Source: JAABRU01 sp041390465
GTDB lineage: Bacteria; Desulfobacterota; Desulfobacteria; Desulfobacterales; Desulfococcaceae
Assembly: GCA_041390465.1 (NCBI GenBank)
Contig: JAWKPW010000048.1
Coordinates: forward strand, 1-41,865
Reading direction: 5' to 3'
Length of the DNA: 41,865 nucleotides
In this document: positions 8,861 to 16,616 of the stretch, one piece after another
Numbering within the stretch: the stretch's first letter is position 1
Layout: each line of letters starts with the position of its first letter
The notes under the pieces: generated by a model
Seen by the model: only the letters and a program-made list of their open reading frames with translations
What the model was told of the DNA's origin: nothing
Databases searched by the model: none
Translations under genes and position numbers: made by a program

Positions 8861-9655
8861 ATGAGTGCAAAAGAACATACAACAGCCAAGAAGTACGGAA
8901 TGGTCATTGACCTGGACAAATGCACCGGGTGCGGGGCATGCATGGTGGCCTGCATGGCGGAAAACAATGTGCCGTTCAAGAAGGATGAAAGCGACAAACT
9001 CAAAAGCATCACCTGGATGCGTGTCTATCAACTGACAAACGGAAAAGCCTGGCCGGAAGCCGATACCTGCTATCTGCCCAGACCCTGCCAGCACTGCGAA
9101 GGCCATGACGGACATTCCCCCTGTGTTTCCGTATGTCCGGCAACCGCGACCGATTACAGCAGGGAAACCGGAATCGTCAGTCAGATTTACACCCGCTGTT
9201 TCGGATGCCGGTACTGCATGGCAGCCTGTCCCTATCATGCCCGGTACTTCAACTGGTGGGATCCGGTCTGGCCCAAAGGCATGGAGAAAATGCTCTCTCC
9301 GGATGTGTCTGTGCGTATGCGCGGCATTGTGGAAAAATGCAGTTTCTGTTTTCACCGCTATCAGCGTGCCATGGACAAAGCCCATTATGAGGGACGCAAA
9401 GAACTTGCGGAAAACGAATATCAGACAGCCTGCACCCAGGCCTGTCCGGCCGGGGCCATCACCTTCGGGGATCTCAACAATCCGGAACATGCGGTGTGCC
9501 AACTGAAGCAGAACCCCAATGCCTTCCGCCTGCTGGAAAGACTGGGAACCAATCCCAAGGTATACTATGTTTCCGAGCGGGAATGGGTGAGAAGAGCCGG
9601 GGACAACTATCTGGCCCATGAAAAAACCGGACAGGTGGCTGCCGCACATCATTAA
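8861..9655 (+). CDS. qrcC: Qrc complex Fe-S subunit QrcC
   Basis: A 264-residue ferredoxin-like protein of the DmsB/PsrB type with several [4Fe-4S] cysteine groups: CTGCGACMVAC (about residues 21-31), CQHCEGHDGHSPCVSVCP (75-92), CFGCRYCMAACP (111-122), and the linked CSFC and CTQACP (about 160-195). It would carry electrons between the cytochrome/QrcB side and the membrane quinone-reacting subunit. The tail ends in His-rich AAAHH. Start ATG 8861 follows GAGG. It begins after the heptamer repeat tract and is followed by qrcD after 57 bp. Confidence 0.92.
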   Translation: MSAKEHTTAKKYGMVIDLDKCTGCGACMVACMAENNVPFKKDESDKLKSITWMRVYQLTNGKAWPEADTCYLPRPCQHCEGHDGHSPCVSVCPATATDYSRETGIVSQIYTRCFGCRYCMAACPYHARYFNWWDPVWPKGMEKMLSPDVSVRMRGIVEKCSFCFHRYQRAMDKAHYEGRKELAENEYQTACTQACPAGAITFGDLNNPEHAVCQLKQNPNAFRLLERLGTNPKVYYVSEREWVRRAGDNYLAHEKTGQVAAAHH

Positions 9656-9712
9656 AAATGTGCCGCAGAAAGTTTTGACAAAAACTGCGCAAAAATGAGG
9701 AGTGCATCATTT

Positions 9713-10951
9713 ATGGATTCTGCATTGATACCTGAAGGCGTCAAACGCTGTTCCTTTGGCAAGTTCATGGTCTTTATCGGCATTGTCAGCCTGGTGCTGC
9801 TGTGGGGCGTGTATGCCATGCTGCTGTGCTGGCTCAAGGGCCTGAACCAGACCAATATGAACGACTATTACGGGTTTGCCCTGTGGATCTGGGCGGATCT
9901 GGGCGTCATCGCTTTGGGCGGCGGCGCGTTCTTTTCCGGATTTCTCAAGTATCTTGTGGGAAAGGATGAACTGAAAAACATCATCAACTATGCGGTTCTC
10001 ATCGGCTTCATCTGCTACAGTTCCGCACTGCTGATTCTGGCCATTGACATCGGCCAGCCCTTAAGAGGCTGGTTTATCTTCTGGCATGCCAATGTCCATT
10101 CCATGCTGACCGAAGTGGCTTTCTGTCTGTCCTGCTATTTCGGGGTTCTCTGCATTGAGTACATTCCGCTGGTGCTGGAAAACCGCCAGTTGAACAAGGT
10201 TCCCTTTTTCCACAATCTGGCCCATAACATGCACGAGATCATGGCTGTATTTGCCGCGACCGGTGCATTCCTGTCCTTTTTCCATCAGGGCTCACTGGGA
10301 GGTGTGGCAGGCGTTCTTTTCGGACGGCCATTTGCTGTCCGGGAAGGGGTGTTTGTCTGGCCCTGGACATTCTTCCTGTTCACATGGTCTGCGGCAGCTT
10401 TCGGCCCCTGTTTCACCCTGACCCTGACCAAACTGCTGGAAAAGGTGACCGGCAAAAAACTGGTCAAGGACAATGTGGTGGAACTGCTGGCAAAAATATC
10501 CGGGTGGATGATCTTCACCTACACCATTGCCAAGATTGCCGACACCCTGTACTGGGCTGCTGTGACAGTGCCGGGCAAAGGTCAGACCCTGATGGATTTC
10601 TATTCCGGCAATCCGGTTTACGGCATCTGGATTCTGGTGCTGGAAGTCATCATCGGCGGACTGATTCCGGGCCTGATCCTGATTACAGACAAGGGACGCA
10701 AAAACGGCTTTCTCCTGACCACAGCCATTATTCTGGCCTGCATCGGTGTAAGTGTCAACCGCTGGGTCATGGTTCTGCAGGTAATGGCAGTTCCGGTCAT
10801 GCCTTTTGATTCCTGGGCCATGTATTATCCAAGCTGGCAGGAAGTGGCAACCACGGTTCTGCCTGTGGCCTATGGCGTGATTCTGGTGGCGATTTCCTAC
10901 CGCTACATGCCGATCTTTCCGCAGGAAAAGGAACTGAACCCCGTTGATTAG
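9713..10951 (+). CDS. qrcD: Qrc complex NrfD-like quinone-interacting membrane subunit QrcD
   Basis: About 412 residues with around ten membrane helices, in the NrfD/PsrC family. These integral subunits bind quinone and pass electrons from the Fe-S partner. I prefer the start at ATG 9713, since GAGGAG lies at a normal distance before it; an in-frame ATG at 9695 would add six residues and has no ribosome-binding site. Matches to the family include LRGWFIFWHANVHSMLTEVAFCLSCYFGV cut as helix 3-4, and MHEIMAVFAATGAFLSF. It is followed 43 bp later by a small gene with a strong ribosome-binding site. Confidence 0.92.
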   Translation: MDSALIPEGVKRCSFGKFMVFIGIVSLVLLWGVYAMLLCWLKGLNQTNMNDYYGFALWIWADLGVIALGGGAFFSGFLKYLVGKDELKNIINYAVLIGFICYSSALLILAIDIGQPLRGWFIFWHANVHSMLTEVAFCLSCYFGVLCIEYIPLVLENRQLNKVPFFHNLAHNMHEIMAVFAATGAFLSFFHQGSLGGVAGVLFGRPFAVREGVFVWPWTFFLFTWSAAAFGPCFTLTLTKLLEKVTGKKLVKDNVVELLAKISGWMIFTYTIAKIADTLYWAAVTVPGKGQTLMDFYSGNPVYGIWILVLEVIIGGLIPGLILITDKGRKNGFLLTTAIILACIGVSVNRWVMVLQVMAVPVMPFDSWAMYYPSWQEVATTVLPVAYGVILVAISYRYMPIFPQEKELNPVD

Positions 10952-10994
10952 AAAAGGGAATGGCATTCATCCCTTTTCAGGATAGGAGGAAATT

Positions 10995-11174
10995 ATGTTT
11001 CCCGGTTTTTTTGAATGGATTTGGGACGGCGGCCACATGCTGTTCATGGGTGCGCTGTGGTATGCGCTCAGCATCATCGGCATGGGAATGACCTGGTGTG
11101 TCATCAAGGCGGCCATTGACACACAGCAGGGCAAAGGCGCGCATCACGGAGATCATCACGGCGGTCATCACTGA
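10995..11174 (+). CDS. 59-residue His-rich single-helix membrane protein, last gene of the qrc operon
   Basis: A short gene with an excellent ribosome-binding site (AGGAGG seven bases before ATG 10995). The product starts MFPGFFEWIWDGGHML, has one hydrophobic helix (FMGALWYALSIIGMGMTWCVI) and ends in a His/Gly/Asp-rich tail, HHGDHHGGHH. It lies directly between qrcD and the operon's terminator. I do not recognise a named family. Size, helix and position suggest a small accessory or metal-binding subunit of the Qrc complex, but this is inference. Coding evidence is the ribosome-binding site, position and sensible composition. Confidence 0.75.
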   Translation: MFPGFFEWIWDGGHMLFMGALWYALSIIGMGMTWCVIKAAIDTQQGKGAHHGDHHGGHH

Positions 11175-11192
11175 CACCGCTTAAACAACAAA

Positions 11193-11240
11193 ACAGAAAC
11201 GCCCGTTTCACAAAGTGAGACGGGCGTTTCTGTTTTCTTT
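11193..11240 (+). terminator. Strong rho-independent terminator of the qrc operon
   Basis: Fourteen-base perfect arms, ACAGAAACGCCCGT (11193-11206) and its complement (11220-11233), extended by TTCAC/GTGAG in the loop, are followed by TTTTCTTT. It lies 19 bp after the small His-rich gene. A T-poor left flank makes it mainly a plus-strand terminator. Confidence 0.92.
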
Positions 11241-11345
11241 CCGGATGATTTTGCTGATTTTTTTCAGCCAAAAAGACACAGAGTTTCACGGCGTTTGCAG
11301 GAATTCTGTCTGTATTCATTTGAATTCATCTTGAGAAACGGAATG

Positions 11346-12329
11346 TTATATATCAAGATCATCCAGCGGACTTTTCACCCCGTATCCGCCCTGCTGCAGC
11401 ACATGGGTGTAAATCATGGTGGTGGAAACATCCTCATGTCCCAGAATTGCCTGAATTGTACGGATATCTGTGCCCCTCTGCAGGAGATGTGTGGCAAAAC
11501 TGTGCCGGAAAGTATGGGCAGTGATACGCTTTTCTGTTCCCGCTTTTTTCGCCGCAGATTTTATTGCTTTGTTGACAAGACTTGGATCAATGTGATGCCT
11601 TCCGGTTATGCCGCTTCTCGGATCTGCTGAGAGATTTGCAGCCGGAAACACATACTGCCACTGCCATTCCTTTGCAGCATTTTTGCATTTGCGATCCAAA
11701 GCATAAGGCAGACAAACCTCACCGTATCCTTTTGCCAAATCCTGATCATGAAGCATCTTCACCCCTGCAAGACGGTGTTTCAGCACGGGCATGACAGAGG
11801 CCGGAAAGGTCGTTATCCGATCTTTGTCCCCTTTTCCTGAGCGCACGGTGATTTCTTTCAGTTCAGAATCAATGTCATGCACCCGCAGACGGATTGCCTC
11901 GGCAATTCTCAGACCGCTTCCGTAAAGCAGTTTGACAACAATCTGGGGGACTCCGCTTATGAGAGAAATCACTTTTGCAACCTCTTCACGGGTCATCACA
12001 ACCGGTATGTTTTTTCTTGTTTTTGCACGGACTGCATCAATTTTCTGATCCAGTTCCTGTTTAAGCACTTTCCGGTACAGAAAAACCAGCGCATTCATGG
12101 CCTGATTCTGTGTGGACGGTGAAACATGTCCTTTTACAGCCAGATGCGTCAGGAACTCTTCGATTTTGCGTTCCCCGTTTTCCAGATCATCCCGGGATTT
12201 CATTTTGTGAAACTGAATAAATCTCTTAATCCAGTCGCAGTATGATCGCTCCGTGTGGATGGAGTAATGATGAAGCCGCATCTTCTCACGAACTTCATCC
12301 ATGATTCTTCTGTTTTTTGTGCTTGACAT
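11346..12329 (-). CDS. intI: Integron-type tyrosine integrase IntI
   Basis: A 327-residue tyrosine recombinase with Arg141 (GSGLRIAEA), Lys167 region (SGKGDKDR), His272/Arg275 (HTFRHSFATH), His298 (LGHEDVS) and catalytic Tyr307 (TTMIYTHV). The block at about residues 194-245 (DLAKGYGEVCLPYAL, EWQWQYVFPAANLS, DPRSG, RRHH-like GRHH) is the extra segment that separates integron integrases from XerC/XerD. IntI recombines single-stranded attC hairpins with attI. Transcription runs away from the cassettes on the right, the usual integron layout. The reading frame is complete and the catalytic residues are all there, so it may be active. Confidence 0.95.
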   Translation of the reverse strand: MSSTKNRRIMDEVREKMRLHHYSIHTERSYCDWIKRFIQFHKMKSRDDLENGERKIEEFLTHLAVKGHVSPSTQNQAMNALVFLYRKVLKQELDQKIDAVRAKTRKNIPVVMTREEVAKVISLISGVPQIVVKLLYGSGLRIAEAIRLRVHDIDSELKEITVRSGKGDKDRITTFPASVMPVLKHRLAGVKMLHDQDLAKGYGEVCLPYALDRKCKNAAKEWQWQYVFPAANLSADPRSGITGRHHIDPSLVNKAIKSAAKKAGTEKRITAHTFRHSFATHLLQRGTDIRTIQAILGHEDVSTTMIYTHVLQQGGYGVKSPLDDLDI

Positions 12330-12637
12330 AAGATGTCCTTGCAGGATATACTTCTAAATGAAACAGGAAAATATTGAAAAAGGGAAAGTTTGTCAAGGCG
12401 AACTTTCCCTGATAAGTGCCGTTTTGGGGTATTATCAGGGCGAATATGCCCTGATAAGTGATGTTTTGGGGTATTATCAGGGCAAATCCGCCCTGATAAG
12501 CGGTGCTTTGGGGTATTATCAGGGCGAATTCGCCCTGATAAGTGATGTTTTTGGGTGTTATCAGGTCAAAATCGCTCTGATAAGTGGCTTTTTTGGGTAT
12601 TATCAGGGCAAAATGACCTGATAATCAATGGTTATGC
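12330..12637. other. Probable attI / cassette-insertion region of the integron
   Basis: This stretch separates the intI start codon from the first cassette and holds the 42-bp palindrome array. A possible recombination core GTTATGC lies at 12631-12637, one base off the usual GTTRRRY, and is followed within 12 bp by the first cassette's start codon. No typical attI accessory sites or Pc promoter are obvious. Assignment rests on position. Confidence 0.5.
12389..12624. repeat. Tandem 42-bp palindrome array next to intI
   Basis: Four full 42-bp units (12430-12471, 12472-12513, 12514-12555, 12556-12597) are flanked by a partial unit on each side. Each unit carries an inverted repeat of the form TTATCAGGGC-6-GCCCTGATAA, followed by AGTGATGTTTTGGGG-like spacer. 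The six-base loop varies (GAATAT, AAATCC, GAATTC) while stems are kept, except in the last two units. The period is a multiple of three, so an 87-codon open frame (12358-12621) exists by default with a 14-residue periodicity; I do not regard it as a gene. Confidence 0.95.
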
Positions 12638-12648
12638 TTCAGAATAAA

Positions 12649-13789
12649 ATGAAAGGGAAATAGATCTGGTTGACAAGATTAAAGAAATAGCAGCTCAGAA
12701 TACCAGAAACCAACGGTCATATTCACGACCGACGACTAAAACGCTTTCATCATGCCTTTTATCAATGCTCTCGGCTATGATGTATTCAATCCTCTTGAAG
12801 TGGTTTGAATTTGTCGATGTCAGGACAAAGAAGGGAGAAAAAGTTGATTACGCAGTAAAAAAGATGACGAAATTATTATGCTGGTGGAATGGAAATGGTG
12901 CGGGTGCGATCTTGAAAAAGAGCATCCTTCACAGTTGTACCGTTATTTCTCTGTCACAAGCCGTTTCGGAATACTGACCAACGGCATCATGCTTCAAATT
13001 CTTTTCCGACATTGAGGAAAAGAACAAATCAGTTTGAAACCTTTTATGAGTTCAATATCTTAAATTTTGAAGATCAGCAGATAGAGGAACTGAAAAAAGT
13101 TCACGAAGTCATCAGCACGATCTGGAGAACATCCTGGCGACAGCAAGCACACTGAAATATGCAAGTGCGATAAAAAAAGAATCTTTGCAGAGGAAATCAT
13201 GGCTCCTTCGGATGAATTTGTAAAATTCTTTGCTTCTGATATATTCAGGTGTCAAAACCCAGTCGGTGATTGCCCAGTTTTCCAGAATCGTCAAAGATGC
13301 TTTAAACCAGTTTGTCCGTGAAAAAATCAACAATGATGCAATCCGCTCTAAATGATGAAAAGGAACAGGAATCGAAACAGCGAGACGATGCCCGGAATAC
13401 GAAAGCAGTGACAACGAGATAGTCACGACTATGGAAGAAGATAAAAGGCTATCATATTGTCAAGGCTGTTGTAAAGTGTTGTTGATGCAGGTCACCCATA
13501 TTCCATGAGAGATAGCTACTGCGGAGATCATCCTTGATAACAACAGAAAACCGATATGCCGTCTTCATTTCAATTCACCCACAAGAAATATATCCTGACA
13601 TTTTTCAGGCAGAAATCCGAAACCAGGCACATGATAAGCAATGTGAATGACATTTACAATTATTCAAAAGAGATAAAATCCGCTGTCTCCGGAATATCTT
13701 GAGAAGAGCTGACAAATGCTCCCAGACAGAATGAGTCTGCTGAAACAGATGAAACGCAACCCGTCGTAGTGGACAAGGGGCTTACGTGA
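12649..13789 (+). pseudogene. Decayed HSDR_N-domain (restriction-enzyme-like) protein, integron cassette 1
   Basis: Reading across frames gives a recognisable chain: DLVDKIKEIA, MPFINALGYDVFNPLEV, TKKGEKVDYAVKK, then HPSQLYRYFSVTS, FGILTNGI, FEFNILNFEDQQIEELKK, LASTLKYASAIKK, EIMAPSDEFVKFFASDIF, and later KPICRLHFNSPTKKYI and RHMISNVNDIYNYSKEIKSAVSG. This is the family of proteins with a type I restriction HsdR N-terminal-like nuclease domain (PF13588), often annotated as type IV restriction-like. At least eight indels or stops break it, starting just after the ATG at 12649. The C-terminal frame ends at TGA 13787-13789, 36 bp before an attC site, so it was a gene cassette. Confidence 0.8.
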
Positions 13790-13822
13790 AAGCAGGTTGA
13801 CGTTGGGAGCGTTATGGGTGAC

Positions 13823-13888
13823 TTTAACGCCCGGCGGGGCTGCCGTTAACGAAAGAGTCCGCCCCCGCCGCTTAACTTGGCGTTAGGC
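13823..13888 (+). other. attC site 1 (end of cassette 1)
   Basis: R'' TAACGCC (13825-13831) pairs perfectly with R' GGCGTTA (13879-13885). An inner stem CGGCGGGG (13832-13839) pairs with CCCCGCCG (13863-13870). The right part CGCTTAACTTGGCGTTAGGC closely resembles the right half of classical 59-base elements. The crossover core is GTTAGGC (13882-13888), matching GTTRRRY. Confidence 0.85.
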
Positions 13889-13929
13889 AGTGACTGAATC
13901 TATTTACACTCGTAAGGAGATTTTCTGCA

Positions 13930-14676
13930 TTGGATATTCCAAGGATCTTCAACATCACCGAAAGTGCTCACCGCATCCATAACCCGTTCACACCCGAAAA
14001 GCTCGCCACTCTCGGTGCGGCGCTGCGTCTGGAAAGGGGGACCCGATTGCTCGACCTCGGCAGCGGTTCAGGGGAGATGCTGTGCACCTGGGCACGCGAT
14101 TACGGAGTCATCGGCACCGGCATCGATATGAGCCAGTTGTTCACCGAGCAAGCGAAACTCCGCGCTGAAGAACTCGGTGTCGCCGATCAAGTCAAGTTCA
14201 TACATGGTGATGCTTCGGGCTACGTCTCTGACGAGAAGGTCGGTGTGGCAGCCTGTGTCGGCGCCACATGGATCGGCGGCGGCGTCAGCGGAACTATTGA
14301 GCTTCTGGCGCAGAGCCTCCGCACCGGAGGGATCATCCTCATCGGCGAGCCCTGCTGGCGGCAGTTACCGCCGACAGAAGATGTTGTCCGGGGGTGTCTT
14401 GCCGGCTCCATCTCCGACTTTCTCATGCTTCCGGAACTTCTCGCGTCTTTCGGCCACCTTGGCTACGACGTCGTGGAAATGGTTTTGGCAGACCAGGACG
14501 GCTGGGACAGATACGAGGCGGCCAAGTGGCTCACCATGCGCCGATGGCTTGAAGCCAATCCCGACGACGAGTTCGCGAAAGATGTTCGAGCCAGACTGAC
14601 CTCGGAACCCGCGCGCTACGCCGCTTGCACGCGTGAATACCTGGGCTGGGGTGTGTTTGCGCTGATGCAGCGGTGA
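13930..14676 (+). CDS. Class I SAM-dependent methyltransferase, integron cassette 2
   Basis: A 248-residue protein with SAM motif I LLDLGSGSGEMLCTWA (residues about 39-54), motif II IGTGIDMSQLF and a post-motif HGDASGYV. It begins at TTG 13930; AAGGAG (13914-13919) lies upstream at a normal distance and no closer ATG exists. The gene fills a cassette bounded by GTTAGGC (13882) and GTTGGAT (14775), 893 bp long. Its base composition is visibly richer in G and C than the neighbouring decayed cassette, consistent with separate acquisition. Unlike cassette 1 it is intact. Substrate unknown; relatives act on small molecules. Confidence 0.85.
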   Translation: MDIPRIFNITESAHRIHNPFTPEKLATLGAALRLERGTRLLDLGSGSGEMLCTWARDYGVIGTGIDMSQLFTEQAKLRAEELGVADQVKFIHGDASGYVSDEKVGVAACVGATWIGGGVSGTIELLAQSLRTGGIILIGEPCWRQLPPTEDVVRGCLAGSISDFLMLPELLASFGHLGYDVVEMVLADQDGWDRYEAAKWLTMRRWLEANPDDEFAKDVRARLTSEPARYAACTREYLGWGVFALMQR

Positions 14677-14720
14677 TGAGGGGATTGCCGGGCGACTCAG
14701 AAAGTGGAAAAATCCAATCA

Positions 14721-14781
14721 TGCCTGACAACGCATTCAAACCTGCGCCGCTTCGCCGCGCGGTTTAATTCGGTCGTTGGAT
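14721..14781 (+). other. attC site 2 (end of cassette 2)
   Basis: A classical attC: CAACG (14728-14732) pairs with CGTTG (14774-14778). ATT-C-AAACC (14734-14742) pairs with GGTTTAAT (14761-14768), leaving one extrahelical base at 14737. GCGC (14744-14747) pairs with GCGC (14757-14760) around a CGCTTCGCC loop. The core site GTTGGAT (14775-14781) fits GTTRRRY. Confidence 0.9.
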
Positions 14782-15146
14782 TCCCCGGTGATTAACCTGA
14801 CGGCAATGCCTCTGCCTCCCCCCTCTCAAAAGGGGATTTTTTTAAATTGGATCAAATCAATGGGAAATCGGTATCGTACTGATTCCCCTTTGAAAACAGG
14901 CTGCAATCTCATTCCCGATCTTCGCGTCAATGCCGTCAGGTCAAGGAATTTCCGGAGTGCCGAAATGAAGTGAAACCGAATTTTGGCCTGCACACCCGGA
15001 GTGCTGAAATGAAAATCCGGCCGGATTTACCGAATCATTCCGCTGTCCCAAACTTTCAGTTCGGGCCTCCTCCGCGCCTGACTTAATGCCATTGCCGTGG
15101 ATCCCGGGAATGCAGAATTATATAAATTCAATGGAGAATTGGTATA
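14782..15146. repeat. Interspersed palindrome-bounded repeat, copy E1
   Basis: Begins with an imperfect palindrome (14857-14893, TCAATGGGAAATCGGTATC on the left) and ends with a half arm TTCAATGGAGAATTGGTAT (15128-15146). The interior shares long stretches with copy E2 (20546-20765), including GTCAGGTCA-GGAATTTCC, GGAGTGCCGAAATGAAGTGAA and CTTTCAGT-CGGG-CCTCCGC. The first 75 bp after the attC show nothing further. No gene is seen. Confidence 0.85.
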
Positions 15147-15167
15147 AAAAAATTGGTGCGTTCTGTA

Positions 15168-15992
15168 TCAGGATTTCACTCTCAGGTATTTTTCCATCAG
15201 GTTTGCGCAAAGGGAAAGGGGAATGGTGAGCATCAGGTAGATTCCGGCAACGGTGAACCAGAGTTCAAAGGTCAGCCAGGTTTCGGAAATAATGGCCTGG
15301 GCCTGCATGGTGAGATCATAAATGGCAATGGTGCTGACCAGAGCGGAATCCTTGATCAGGGAAACAGTCTGACCGGTCAAAGGCGGCAGAATCCGGGGGA
15401 TGGCCTGTGGCAGAATGATATGGCGGTAAGTGGAAGCTGTGTTCATTCCCAGACTCCGGGCAGCTTCCCACTGTCCCTGTTCAATGGAGACGATTCCGGC
15501 CCGGAAGATTTCCGAAGCATACGCTCCTTCAAAAAGACTCAGTGCCAGCACAGCAGAGGCAAAACGGCTGATGTCAAGGATGGGGCCAAGGACAAAATAA
15601 ATGAAGAAAAGCTGCACCAGCAAAGGGGTGTTGCGGATGAGTTCCAGGTACAGACGGGCCATAATCCGGCCAAAAAAAGAAGGGGCAAGCCGCAGAAAAG
15701 CCGTTGCAAGTCCGAAAACAGAGGCCAGCCCCAGACTCAGAACCGTAATTTGCAGCGTAACCTGCAAACCTTCCAGAAGCGGTCCTCTGACAAACTGACC
15801 TGTATCAAAAGAAAGAATATAGCCCGGAACCCGGTACCACTGCCAGTTGTAGCCCAGTTTTTCCGCACCGCTCATCACAAACCAGATCATTGCCCCAAGG
15901 ACAGCACAAAAAAAGCTGATGTCCTTAAAAGGAAAGGAGTTCACACTGCGGGGCAGCAAAGAACTCTGGGGCTGTGAGTCCGGCAGATTCAT
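15168..15992 (-). CDS. Polar amino-acid ABC transporter permease (HisM/GlnP type)
   Basis: A 274-residue inner-membrane permease with about five helices and the cytoplasmic EAA loop EAARSLGMNTASTYRHIILPQA (about residues 185-206, quoted in part as EAARSLGMN and HIILPQAIP). The motif LELIRNTPLLVQLFFIYF is typical of HisM/GlnP-type permeases for polar amino acids. The partner ATPase and binding protein are not next to it, so it is an orphan in this window or its operon lies apart. The 56-residue Cys-rich ORF lies just upstream on the same strand, 16 bp from its start. Specificity cannot be told. Confidence 0.9.
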   Translation of the reverse strand: MNLPDSQPQSSLLPRSVNSFPFKDISFFCAVLGAMIWFVMSGAEKLGYNWQWYRVPGYILSFDTGQFVRGPLLEGLQVTLQITVLSLGLASVFGLATAFLRLAPSFFGRIMARLYLELIRNTPLLVQLFFIYFVLGPILDISRFASAVLALSLFEGAYASEIFRAGIVSIEQGQWEAARSLGMNTASTYRHIILPQAIPRILPPLTGQTVSLIKDSALVSTIAIYDLTMQAQAIISETWLTFELWFTVAGIYLMLTIPLSLCANLMEKYLRVKS

Positions 15993-16008
15993 TCGGCGGT
16001 CAAAATCT

Positions 16009-16179
16009 TCAGGCTCTGCTGCAGGATCGGGTTTCAGCCAGAATGCTCTGAATCTTATCCAGAATTTTGCACATGGCTATGCATCTGGGAAAATTCTCTT
16101 CTCTTTCCTTGCAGTCTTTGCACGGACTTTTGATGAGACTGCCCACCTCAAAATCAAATTTGAATTTGTAACATGTCAT
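16009..16179 (-). CDS. Small Cys-rich protein, 56 residues
   Basis: A frame from ATG 16179 to TGA 16009, with AGGA four bases upstream of the start. The product begins MTCYKFKFDFEVGSLIKSPC and then holds CKDC, FPRC and a further MCK before an amphipathic helix (ILDKIQSILAETRSCS). The spacing of cysteines (PCKDC, then FPRCIAMC) suggests a metal-binding or disulfide-stabilised knuckle. It resembles small conserved proteins I recall in sulfate reducers, without named function. It ends 16 bp before the permease start and may be co-transcribed. Confidence 0.65.
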   Translation of the reverse strand: MTCYKFKFDFEVGSLIKSPCKDCKEREENFPRCIAMCKILDKIQSILAETRSCSRA

Positions 16180-16616
16180 GATTCCTGTTTCCTGATTCCT
16201 GATTCAAAAAAACAATTGCCTGCCTCGTTATGCACCACAGTCATGCCGACAGGAGCTGATATTCGGAATATATTGAAAACACCGGATTCCTGCTTTCGCA
16301 GGAATGACGGAATATTTTTTTCGCAACAATTTCAATCTGTTCATTTTTTCCGATCAAGTCAGACACAGAGATACGGTCTGTGTGCACACCGTGAGCAGTT
16401 CTGATTCAGCATAATCCGGCATTTGGAAATCTTTATAAACAAAGCAGGGTTTTGTCAATACAAATCAGGATGCGGGGGGTTTTGGGCATTGCTGTCACGT
16501 TAAGCATATCCGAATCCGAACTGAAAGTTCGGAATACTGAAACTGTTCATAAATTGTGCAAGTGTCAACAGAACCTGAGCAAATCAGGAATGTACTTCGG
16601 AAACAAGAGGTTGTGG
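16180..16616. other. Intergenic region with short repeats
   Basis: No gene seen. It contains a hairpin of the widespread ATTCCTGCTTTCGCAGGAAT type (about 16288-16309) and an ACTGAAAGTTCGG stretch (16519-16533) related to the small GTTTGGCA repeat family found elsewhere here. Confidence 0.5.

Noticed and set aside
8300..9652. 450-codon minus-strand frame over qrcB, the heptamer tract and qrcC
   Set aside because: Antisense shadow that runs through the repeats; no start signal or family resemblance.
12358..12621. 87-residue repeat protein encoded by the palindrome array
   Set aside because: The open frame follows from a period divisible by three; no ribosome-binding site, and the conserved feature is the DNA palindrome.
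12389..12624. CRISPR array
   Set aside because: The units are contiguous palindromes of 42 bp with no unique spacers and no cas genes nearby.
16288..16309. Terminator after the small Cys-rich ORF region
   Set aside because: The ATTCCTGCTTTCGCAGGAAT stem is a widespread dispersed repeat and lies upstream of the ORF, not after a gene end.
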